Assembly (NCBI RefSeq): GCF_001641125.1
Contig: NZ_LWLP01000001.1
Coordinates: forward strand, 2,838,079-2,902,078
Direction: 5' to 3'
Source of the DNA: Arthrobacter sp. OY3WO11
Lineage (GTDB): Bacteria; Actinomycetota; Actinomycetes; Actinomycetales; Micrococcaceae
Length of the DNA: 64,000 nucleotides
In this document: piece after piece, positions 43,809-50,431 of the stretch
How positions within the stretch are numbered: the stretch's first letter is position 1
How the letters are laid out: each line of letters opens with the position of its first letter
The notes under the pieces: generated by a model
Database searches by the model: none
The model's input: only the letters and a program-made list of their open reading frames with translations
Told to the model about the DNA's origin: nothing
Position numbers and translations under genes: made by a program

Positions 43809-44681
43809 GTGCCGGGCAGCGGCTGGGAGGATTTTGCGTTTGAGGGGATCGGAACGCGCTGGGAAATTTCAACGCTGCAGCCGCTCGATTCCGCCCTGCG
43901 CACGCGCCTGCTGAGCCTGGTGGAGCGGTTCGACGCCGACTGGTCCCGGTTCCGGGCGGATTCCCGGGTCAGTGCCATGGCCAAGGACCCCGGCAGGTAT
44001 GACTTTCCCGCGGAGGCTGGTCCGTTGGGGCAGCTGTACCGGACTCTTTATGAGGCCACCGGCGGGGCCATGACGCCGCTGATCGGCCCAAGCCTGGAGC
44101 GTTTGGGTTACGACGCCGGCTACTCCCTTCGCTCCTCCGGCTCAGCGCTGCCGGCGCCGGCCTGGGACGACGTGCTGGAGTGGGCCGGCAGCACCCTCAC
44201 CACCGCGGCTCCCGTTGTGCTGGACATCGGTGCTGCCGGCAAAGGGCTGCTGGTGGATCTGGTGGCTGCCGAACTGAAGGCGGGCGGCATGGAAGCGTTC
44301 ATCGTTGATGCCAGCGGAGACCTGCTGGCGAAAGGGCCGGATCCCGTTCCGGTGGCACTGGAACATCCGTACAACCCAACACAGGCCATAGGGGTGGTGC
44401 AGCTGGCGGGCCGGGCGCTGTGCGCTTCTGCGGCCAACCGGCGCGCCTGGGGGGACGGCCTGCACCACATCCTGGACGGAAAGACCGGCCGGCCCGTCAG
44501 GACCGCCGTGGCGACGTGGGCGCTGGCTGACACCACGATGCTGGCCGATGCCCTGGCAACGGCACTCTTCTTTGTCCCTGGCGCCCGGCTCCAGCAAACC
44601 TTCGACTTCTCCTGGCTGACCGTTTTCTCGGATGGAAGTGCAGCCCACTCCGCCGAGTTTGAAGGGACACTGTTCACATGA
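43809..44681 (+). CDS. apbE: FAD:protein FMN transferase
   Basis: A 290-aa ApbE-type flavin transferase that moves FMN from FAD to a Thr/Ser of target proteins. Motifs: FEGIGTRWEIS, VLDIGAAGKGLLVDLVA, FIVDASGDLLAKG, LHHILDGKTGRP and TMLADALATALFF (Mg2+-binding Asp and Thr). It has no signal peptide, although its presumed substrate is exported; many ApbE proteins are lipoproteins. Start GTG 3 nt after the lipoprotein stop; ends in an ATGA overlap with the membrane reductase. Confidence 0.93.
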   Translation: MPGSGWEDFAFEGIGTRWEISTLQPLDSALRTRLLSLVERFDADWSRFRADSRVSAMAKDPGRYDFPAEAGPLGQLYRTLYEATGGAMTPLIGPSLERLGYDAGYSLRSSGSALPAPAWDDVLEWAGSTLTTAAPVVLDIGAAGKGLLVDLVAAELKAGGMEAFIVDASGDLLAKGPDPVPVALEHPYNPTQAIGVVQLAGRALCASAANRRAWGDGLHHILDGKTGRPVRTAVATWALADTTMLADALATALFFVPGARLQQTFDFSWLTVFSDGSAAHSAEFEGTLFT

Positions 44682-46222
44682 GCCCTGTTGAAACCCCGAA
44701 GGCGCCGCCGGGCGCCTCCTTGGGCGCGCGGTTGGACACTGCGCTGGGCCGGTTCACCATGTACCGGCTGGTCCTTTTTGTCCTTGCAGTCCTGGCTGTG
44801 TACAGCCTGGTGCTCGATGCCCTTGGGTGGCTGACGTTCGGTATTCCCGAAATGCTGGCGCACCTGGTGCTGTGCCTCGGCCTGACGTACGCGTCAAACA
44901 GGGCGCTGGCGCCACTGTTCCGTGTCCGGCCGCACTCCGAATCCTCGCTCATCACCGGCCTGCTGCTGTACTTCCTGTTCTGGCCCTCGTTCGCCCCGCT
45001 GGACGTGGCAGGTGTGGCTTTGGCCTGCGTGCTGGCGTCGGCATCAAAGTATGCGCTCGCGTGGCGCGGCCGCCACATCTTCAACGCCGCCGCGGCGGGA
45101 GCTTTCGTGGCCGGGCTCACCGGGCTCAACATTGCAACCTGGTGGGCAGCCACTCCTGCCATGCTGTGGGTGCTGGTGCCCGGCGTCCTCCTGGTCCTGC
45201 ACAGAACCCGGAAGTTCCTGATGGCCTCCGCGTTCCTTGCTGTGGCCACCGCCATCATCACTGCGGAACTGCTCCAGGCCGGAACGTCCTTTGGCGGTGC
45301 GTTGTGGCAGTCCCTGGCTCAGCGGCCGCTGCTGTTTTTTGTTGGCTTCATGCTCACCGAACCGCTCACGCTGCCGCCTCGGAGGTGGCAGCAGCTTGCA
45401 CTGGCTGCGGTGGTTGGCGTGGTGTTCGCGGTTCCCTACAACTTCGGTTTCCTGGCCAACTCTCCCGAGGCAGCGCTGCTGCTGGGCAATGTGATCGCGT
45501 TCCTGATGGGGCAGCGGGGCAGGGTGACCCTCCGCTTCACCGGAACCAGGCCTTTGACGCCCAGCACCACCGAGTTCAGTTTCGAGCCGTCCCGGCCTGT
45601 CCGCTTTGTGCCGGGGCAATACATGGAGCTGGACCTTCCGCACGCAAAATCGGACGGAAAAGGACGACGCCGGGTGTTCAGCCTGACGGGATCCCCCAGT
45701 GAACGCCTGGTCAAGTTTGGGGTGCGGACCGCGGAGCCCCTGTCCGCAGCCAAGAAGGTCCTCCTGTCGCTGAACCCGGGAGACGAGGTGACAGCCACGT
45801 CGGTTGGAGGAGACTTTGTCCTCCCCCGCGATCCCCGCAAGCCTGTCCTGCTGATTGCCGCCGGGATCGGCGTCACGCCCTACCTTTCACACGTGTCGTC
45901 AGGAGGCTTGCGGGAGCGGGATGCAGTGCTGCTCCTGCTTGCCAGGAGCGCGGACGAGGTTGCTTATGCGGATGAGTTGCGGGCGGCCGGCATCCGCGTC
46001 CTGGTCCGCGTGGCGGACGGTTCCGTGCCGCCATCGGGATTGGCCAGCGCGTCCTGGGATGGCACGCGGGTGGACGGTGAGGCCATCCGCGCCCTGGTCC
46101 CCGACGTCGCTGGCCGTGAGGTGTATGTCTCGGGTTCCCCTGCGAGCGTTGCGTCACTGCGGCGGGCCGCCAAACAGGCCGGGGCAGCAAAAGTCCACGT
46201 TGACTCGTTCTCCGGCTACTGA
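44678..46222 (+). CDS. RnfD/NqrB-like membrane domain fused to ferredoxin-NAD(P)+ reductase
   Basis: A 514-aa fusion. Residues about 28-280 form about nine membrane helices resembling RnfD/NqrB, including LTEPLTLPPRR, the place of the MATDPVT loop that holds FMN. Residues about 285-514 are a cytosolic FNR module: FVPGQYMELDLP, FAD-binding RRRVFSLTGSPSE, NAD(P)-binding LIAAGIGVTPYLS and a final VYVSGSPASVASL. There is no 2Fe-2S domain. It would pass electrons from NAD(P)H through FAD and membrane flavin to the FMN lipoprotein outside. Its ATG overlaps the apbE stop (ATGA). The final acceptor is unknown. Confidence 0.9.
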   Translation: MSPVETPKAPPGASLGARLDTALGRFTMYRLVLFVLAVLAVYSLVLDALGWLTFGIPEMLAHLVLCLGLTYASNRALAPLFRVRPHSESSLITGLLLYFLFWPSFAPLDVAGVALACVLASASKYALAWRGRHIFNAAAAGAFVAGLTGLNIATWWAATPAMLWVLVPGVLLVLHRTRKFLMASAFLAVATAIITAELLQAGTSFGGALWQSLAQRPLLFFVGFMLTEPLTLPPRRWQQLALAAVVGVVFAVPYNFGFLANSPEAALLLGNVIAFLMGQRGRVTLRFTGTRPLTPSTTEFSFEPSRPVRFVPGQYMELDLPHAKSDGKGRRRVFSLTGSPSERLVKFGVRTAEPLSAAKKVLLSLNPGDEVTATSVGGDFVLPRDPRKPVLLIAAGIGVTPYLSHVSSGGLRERDAVLLLLARSADEVAYADELRAAGIRVLVRVADGSVPPSGLASASWDGTRVDGEAIRALVPDVAGREVYVSGSPASVASLRRAAKQAGAAKVHVDSFSGY

Positions 46223-46292
46223 TTTTTCAAGGTTTGGATGTGCCTGAGGCAGTGCGGCAGCGCCGATTTTCCCTTGCGGGCCACCTTACTGC

Positions 46293-46298
46293 TAAGCT
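46293..46298 (+). promoter_or_regulatory. possible -10 box of the tRNA gene
   Basis: TAAGCT lies 38 nt before the tRNA; no clear -35 is seen. Inferred. Confidence 0.3.
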
Positions 46299-46336
46299 CT
46301 AGGACGTCCCGCCGGCAACGGCAGGAACCCCGGATT

Positions 46337-46412
46337 GCCCTCGTAGCTCAGGGGATAGAGCGTCTGCCTCCGGAGCAGAAGGTCGTAGGTTCGAATCCTA
46401 TCGAGGGCACCA
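46337..46412 (+). tRNA. tRNA-Arg (anticodon CCG)
   Basis: A 76-nt cloverleaf: acceptor GCCCTCG pairing with CGAGGGC, D arm GCTCAGGGGATAGAGC, anticodon arm TCTGC-CTCCGGA-GCAGA with anticodon CCG, T arm with GTTCGAATC, discriminator A and an encoded CCA end. It reads CGG arginine codons, frequent in this GC-rich genome. No integrase or attachment-site duplication is seen at its 3' end. Confidence 0.98.
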
Positions 46413-46414
46413 AC

Positions 46415-46451
46415 GAGAACCACCAGGAATCACGGATTTCTGGTGGTTCTC
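46415..46451 (+). terminator. terminator behind tRNA-Arg
   Basis: A perfect 12-bp stem GAGAACCACCAG/CTGGTGGTTCTC with a 13-nt loop, starting 3 nt after the tRNA CCA end and followed by TGCATTT. It ends the tRNA transcript and may guide 3' trimming. Confidence 0.75.
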
Positions 46452-46624
46452 TGCATTTCGGCGGGTACTGCCTTGAAGTGCCACCCCATGCCCTGGACCC
46501 TTCGCGTGGGAACTATTGGCCCGGGCTGTGAATTAAACCTTTCAGCAGTGCCCACTCCCATAGCCGGAGCACTGCTACCCAACGAAAGGTGCGTCATCGT
46601 AGGCCGGAACGCCGTGACCAGCAC

Positions 46625-46657
46625 AAAAGCTCCCGGGCCGGCCCTCCCCCGGGAGCT
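46625..46657 (-). terminator. terminator-like hairpin on the minus strand
   Basis: A 10-bp stem AGCTCCCGGG/CCCGGGAGCT (46628-46637 with 46648-46657, 10-nt loop) is followed on the minus strand by TTTT. No minus-strand gene lies within 2.4 kb upstream of it. The 254-nt gap 46452-46705 also has an 8-bp inverted repeat (AGCAGTGC at 46544, GCACTGCT at 46569) but no gene I can support. Confidence 0.4.
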
Positions 46658-46705
46658 GGCCAGTCCCAACCCCGATGTCCCCTTGCGGCATACAAGTGTG
46701 GTCCC

Positions 46706-47473
46706 GTGCTGAGCCGCGGCAGGATTCAAGAAGGCCGGCGCGGGCCGCTTCGGCTGCTCCCGTGGTTTCTCGTTCTTGTGCTGCTCGCATCAGCGCTGGC
46801 GCTCCTTGCGCCGGGCCTGCTCAGCGGTTTGCGTGGCGCAGGCGGCTCGCTGGCGTGGAACCCGGAGTGCATTGTCGAGACCCCTGACGGGAAGGTAGGG
46901 CTCAACCGTGAGGAGGCGCAACGGGCCACAACAGCCGTCGCACTCCTGGCCCGCGGGGTGGAGTCACCGGACACCTCAGGCATCGACGCGGCGGCGTTGC
47001 AGCAGCTGGCAGCCGGACCAACCGAGGCTGCAGGACCTACCCTGAGCTGCCGGGGCTCGGCCGCCGCCGGCCTGCTGGAAGAAGAGCTGGGTGACACCGG
47101 CCTGACACCCCGCGCCGAGCGGTTGCGCGAGGCCATGACCGGGGTGTTCGGCGCTCAAAGCCTTGGAGGGTTCGCCCCAGGCGGCGTCAGCCAGGGACAT
47201 GGAGCTGAGTCCACGCACTACGACGGCCGGGCTGTCGATGTCTTCTTCCGCCCGGTGACCGGGGAGAACCGGCGTGCGGGATGGATGCTGGCCCACTGGC
47301 TGGTCGCCCATGCCGACGAGCTGGACATCCAGTACGTCATTTTCGACGACCGCTTCTGGAGCGTGCAGAGCTCCCGGGGGCTATGGCAGGAGTACCGCGC
47401 ACCTGAGCCCCGCAACGAGATCCTGCGCCACCTCGACCACGTCCATGTGGATGTGCTGGCCGGGGGGTCTTAA
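46706..47473 (+). CDS. secreted/membrane-anchored M15-like peptidase domain protein (ARB_07466-type)
   Basis: A 255-aa protein with an N-terminal basic stretch and a signal anchor (LLPWFLVLVLLASALALLAPG, about residues 17-37). The extracytoplasmic C-terminal domain has SQGHGAESTHYDGRAVDVFF and ILRHLDHVHVDVL, the His/Asp set of the D-Ala-D-Ala peptidase-like (M15/ARB_07466 C-terminal) fold. A role in peptidoglycan turnover is inferred. The GTG at 46706 is the first start before the basic signal region; the longer frame upstream has no protein character. Confidence 0.8.
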   Translation: MLSRGRIQEGRRGPLRLLPWFLVLVLLASALALLAPGLLSGLRGAGGSLAWNPECIVETPDGKVGLNREEAQRATTAVALLARGVESPDTSGIDAAALQQLAAGPTEAAGPTLSCRGSAAAGLLEEELGDTGLTPRAERLREAMTGVFGAQSLGGFAPGGVSQGHGAESTHYDGRAVDVFFRPVTGENRRAGWMLAHWLVAHADELDIQYVIFDDRFWSVQSSRGLWQEYRAPEPRNEILRHLDHVHVDVLAGGS

Positions 47474-47495
47474 CACCGTCAGGGAACGGGACGGA

Positions 47496-47528
47496 TTCAG
47501 TCCCGGTTCAGTCCCGGTTCAGTCTGGG
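47496..47528. repeat. three tandem 11-nt repeats
   Basis: TTCAGTCCCGG occurs at 47496-47506 and 47507-47517 and, changed to TTCAGTCTGGG, at 47518-47528. They lie in the 146-nt gap before the M4 protease gene, one helical turn apart, so they could be stacked protein-binding sites. Function inferred. Confidence 0.6.
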
Positions 47529-47619
47529 TTCCTGCCGCAAATCACGTGCGGCGTGAGCCTTGCCGGGGATTGTCGGTGCCTCCTCGTAGTCTGAATTCAC
47601 CAAGTTGAGGGGGTACGCC

Positions 47620-48672
47620 ATGCACGGTCCGTTCTGTTCCATCGTCCCGCCGTACATGCTGAGGAGGCTGGCCAAACGGGGTGCGCCGGAGTTTTCGTCG
47701 GCGGCCAGGGCAGCCAGGGAAGCCTTAGGCCATGTCGAGTCGTTTCGTTCAGCGCGGGCCCAGCCCGTGCCCGGCGTTCCGGCAGGCGTCCGCCAGGCCA
47801 AGCCCGGGCCACCACACCGGACCGTCTTCGACGCAAACAGCGCGGAGATTCTCCCCGGCACGCTGGTGCGCAAGGAAGGCGAGGCACCTGTCGGCGATGC
47901 CGCGGCCGACGAAGCCTTTGACGGGCTGGGCCACACGCACCGGCTCTACGCCGACGTGTTCGGACGCAACTCCATTGACGGACGGGGGCTGCCCCTGAAC
48001 GCCACAGTCCACTTCGGCCAGCTTTATGACAACGCCTTTTGGGACGGGAAGCAAATGGTCTTCGGCGACGGGGACGGTGAAGTCTTTGAGCGGTTTACAA
48101 AATCCCTGAGCGTCATCGGGCACGAGCTCGCCCACGGCGTCACGCAGTATTCAGCTGCGCTCGTGTACCGGAACCAGGCCGGTGCCCTCAATGAATCCAT
48201 GTCCGATGTCTTCGGCGCGCTGGTGGAACAGTACGTCAAGAACCAGTCCGCCGCTGAGGCCAGCTGGCTTATTGGCGAGGGCATTTTCACTCCTGAAGTG
48301 GAGGGCCGCGCCTTGCGCTCCCTGAAGGCCCCCGGAACGGCGTACGACGACGACGTGCTGGGTAAGGACCCCCAGCCGGACTCGATGGACACCTACGTGA
48401 GGACCAGCGCGGACAACGGCGGCGTCCACATCAATTCCGGCATCCCCAACCGCGCCTTCTACCTGGTCGCGGAGTCTCTTGGCGGAAACGCCTGGGACTC
48501 CCCCGGGCGCATCTGGTATGAGGCGCTCACCGGCGGATCGCTTCCCCCTGCTGCCACCTTCAGGGTCTTTGCCCGCGCCACGGCTGCATCTGCCATGGAA
48601 CTCTTCGGTTCCGGGTCACCAGAGCATGACGCCGTACAGCTGGCGTGGGAAACTGTGAAGGTCAAGCTTTAA
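47620..48672 (+). CDS. M4 family metallopeptidase, protealysin-like
   Basis: A 350-aa thermolysin-family zinc protease. It has no signal peptide; residues 1 to about 60 resemble the short protealysin propeptide (CSIVPPYMLRRLA). Zinc ligands and catalytic Glu are in GHELAH (His168, Glu169, His172) and NESMSDVFG (Glu192), and the catalytic His lies in GGVHINSGIPNRAFYL. The ATG at 47620 has the ribosome site GAGGGGG. The next gene encodes an emfourin-type inhibitor, the known partner of protealysin-like proteases. It is expected to act after non-classical export or on internal targets. Confidence 0.94.
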   Translation: MHGPFCSIVPPYMLRRLAKRGAPEFSSAARAAREALGHVESFRSARAQPVPGVPAGVRQAKPGPPHRTVFDANSAEILPGTLVRKEGEAPVGDAAADEAFDGLGHTHRLYADVFGRNSIDGRGLPLNATVHFGQLYDNAFWDGKQMVFGDGDGEVFERFTKSLSVIGHELAHGVTQYSAALVYRNQAGALNESMSDVFGALVEQYVKNQSAAEASWLIGEGIFTPEVEGRALRSLKAPGTAYDDDVLGKDPQPDSMDTYVRTSADNGGVHINSGIPNRAFYLVAESLGGNAWDSPGRIWYEALTGGSLPPAATFRVFARATAASAMELFGSGSPEHDAVQLAWETVKVKL

Positions 48673-48733
48673 CGGACGCCCGGCCGGCGCTTTTCGGCCG
48701 CCCGGGCTGTAGGGGAAGCCCAAGGACCAGGCC

Positions 48734-49066
48734 ATGAAGATCAGCGTTGAGCGCACCGGAGGAATCGCCGCGATACCAAGGGTATGGACAGTGGAAGCCC
48801 ACTCCGAGAGCGCTATCAACCAGTGGCAGCCGATTGTTGAAGCATGCCCCTGGGATTCGGTACCCAGGACTCCCAGGGCCGCTGCGGAGAAGTTCGCCGG
48901 GCAGCAGCCCGACAGGTTCATTTATGCCATTCGGGCCGGGCAGCACCGGGCTGCACTTCCGGAGCAGGCGGTCACCGGGCCGTGGCGGGTCCTGGTGGAC
49001 AGCACCCGGGAAGCGGCCGAGGCATCGCGCGCCCAGCGGCGGCAGGACGGGACGTCCCCCGGCTGA
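48734..49066 (+). CDS. emfourin-like protealysin inhibitor
   Basis: A 110-aa soluble protein starting MKISVERTGGIAAIPRVWTV and containing PDRFIYAIRAG and TGPWRVLVDSTR, the pattern of emfourin, a cytosolic slow-tight inhibitor of M4 proteases first found next to protealysin in Serratia. It lies 61 nt behind the M4 protease gene, same strand, with AAGGA before the ATG. The C-terminus (REAAEASRAQRRQDG) is a charged tail. Its likely task is to hold the co-expressed protease silent inside the cell. Confidence 0.85.
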   Translation: MKISVERTGGIAAIPRVWTVEAHSESAINQWQPIVEACPWDSVPRTPRAAAEKFAGQQPDRFIYAIRAGQHRAALPEQAVTGPWRVLVDSTREAAEASRAQRRQDGTSPG

Positions 49067-49123
49067 GTTGCGCGGAAGAACCGGGCTGCGGCCAGAGTCC
49101 GGACCGTTCCTGCCGGGCAGGCG

Positions 49124-50092
49124 CTACCCCACCCCAGCCAGCTGGCCGCGGAAGGCCCGGCGGTATGACTGCGGACTGGTGTCCAGGACCTTGGCGAAGT
49201 GGTGGCGCAACAGGACAGGATGCCCGAAGCCGGACTCCCTGGCGATCTCGTCGATGTTGAGGTCAGTGGATTCAAGGAGCTCCTGGGCCCGGAGTACACG
49301 CTGCGAGTTAAGCCAGGCGGCAGGGGTGGCTCCAGTCTCAGACCTGAACCGCCGAGCAAATGTCCGCGGCGACATGTGGACCCGTGCCGCCAGTTCATTC
49401 ACCGTGTGCTCGTGCTCCAGGTTTTCCACCATCCAGCGGAGCAGTTTTTCCATGGGGGCTGAACCGCAGGTGGGCATGGGCCGGTCGATAAACTGCGCCT
49501 GGCCGCCGTCGCGGTGCGGAGGAACCACCATGTCCCTGGCGATCGCGGCAGCTACGTGCGCGCCCAGTTCTACGCGCACCAGGTGGAGGCAGGCATCGAT
49601 CCCTGCGGCGGTGCCGGCGGAGGAAATGATGTTGCCGTCCTGGACATACAGCACGTTTTCGTCAACCCGCACGAGCGGATATTCGGCGGCCAGCTGGCCC
49701 GAATAGTGCCAGTGGGTGGTGCAGCGGCGCCCGTCGAGCAAGCCGGCCCGGGCCAGGGCAAACGCCCCAGAGCAGATGGACATCACCCAGGCACCCCTGG
49801 CATCCGCAGCGCGGAGCGCCTCCAGAACCGGTTCTGGCAAATCGTCGTCCCGGCCGTAGGGAGCCATGATGACCAGGTCCGCATCCTTCGTGGCTTCGAG
49901 CCCCAGGCCCACGTTCATGGACAGCCCCGACTTCAGCGGCACGTTTCCGGGATAGGGCGTGCAGACCCGGAAATCGAAAGCGGGAACCCCGCTGCCCCTG
50001 GCCGATCTGTCGATGCCGAAGACCTCGCACGCTGTACCGAATTCGAACATCGAGAAGTTGGGAACCACGATGACTGCCACTGATTTGAGCAT
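49124..50092 (-). CDS. GlxA family transcriptional regulator (DJ-1/PfpI-AraC)
   Basis: A 322-aa regulator. Residues 1 to about 190 form a DJ-1/PfpI-like domain (VAVIVVPNFSMFEFGTACEVFG, MSICSGAFALARAGLL, RCTTHWHY), and residues about 215-315 an AraC helix-turn-helix pair (HTVNELAARVHMSPRTFARR, DEIARESGFGHPVLLRHHF). Members control catabolism of carnitine, glycine betaine, nitriles and similar compounds. No target gene is adjacent, so the ligand is unknown. A CACAAT -10 box sits 6 nt before the ATG. Confidence 0.92.
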   Translation of the reverse strand: MLKSVAVIVVPNFSMFEFGTACEVFGIDRSARGSGVPAFDFRVCTPYPGNVPLKSGLSMNVGLGLEATKDADLVIMAPYGRDDDLPEPVLEALRAADARGAWVMSICSGAFALARAGLLDGRRCTTHWHYSGQLAAEYPLVRVDENVLYVQDGNIISSAGTAAGIDACLHLVRVELGAHVAAAIARDMVVPPHRDGGQAQFIDRPMPTCGSAPMEKLLRWMVENLEHEHTVNELAARVHMSPRTFARRFRSETGATPAAWLNSQRVLRAQELLESTDLNIDEIARESGFGHPVLLRHHFAKVLDTSPQSYRRAFRGQLAGVG

Positions 50093-50098
50093 GATTCC

Positions 50099-50104
50099 AT
50101 TGTG
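50099..50104 (-). promoter_or_regulatory. -10 box, leaderless promoter of the GlxA-type regulator
   Basis: CACAAT (minus strand; 4 of 6 consensus bases) ends 6 nt before the ATG at 50092. Inferred. Confidence 0.35.
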
Positions 50105-50173
50105 GCAGGAATTTTAGCTTTTTGGGCATTTCTGCCACTTTTTTCCGGCTGCTGAGGGGAGCAGCATGAAGGC

Positions 50174-50341
50174 ATGGAAACCCTTCTTACCGCCCTCCTC
50201 ATCGTGATCCTCCTCGTTGCCGCCGCCACCGTTTCAGCGCTTCTGCGTGACGGAAGGGGACATACGCCTCCAGTCGAATCCCACGAAGCGTGGTCAGCGC
50301 TGGACCTTCCCAGCATCAACTACACGCTCCGCATTTTCTAA
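50174..50341 (+). CDS. small single-helix membrane protein, hypothetical
   Basis: A 55-codon reading frame ending in TAA. The protein begins METLLTALLIVILLVAAATV, a convincing transmembrane helix, then a short polar, aromatic tail ending NYTLRIF. An AGGGGAG ribosome site lies about 12 nt upstream, a little far. It sits between the GlxA-type regulator (divergent) and hrpA (downstream). Third-position GC is lower than in neighbouring genes, so it may be non-coding. I recognise no family. Confidence 0.45.
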   Translation: METLLTALLIVILLVAAATVSALLRDGRGHTPPVESHEAWSALDLPSINYTLRIF

Positions 50342-50415
50342 GCCGCCAACGCCCGCTCCGGGCAGCAAAGGAAGCAACTGCAGACAGTCGAAACGGGATG
50401 CCCGGGCTCCCGCAG

Positions 50416-50421
50416 TAGACT
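50416..50421 (+). promoter_or_regulatory. hrpA: -10 box of hrpA
   Basis: TAGACT ends 10 nt before the ATG at 50432, which would give a leader of only 3-4 nt. Inferred. Confidence 0.4.
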
Positions 50422-50431
50422 GTCAGCAGAC

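Noticed and set aside
46238..46531. 97-codon frame across the tRNA gene
   Set aside because: It reads through tRNA-Arg and its terminator.
46337..46705. Integration site of a mobile element at tRNA-Arg
   Set aside because: No integrase, no second copy of the tRNA 3' end and no change in gene style nearby.
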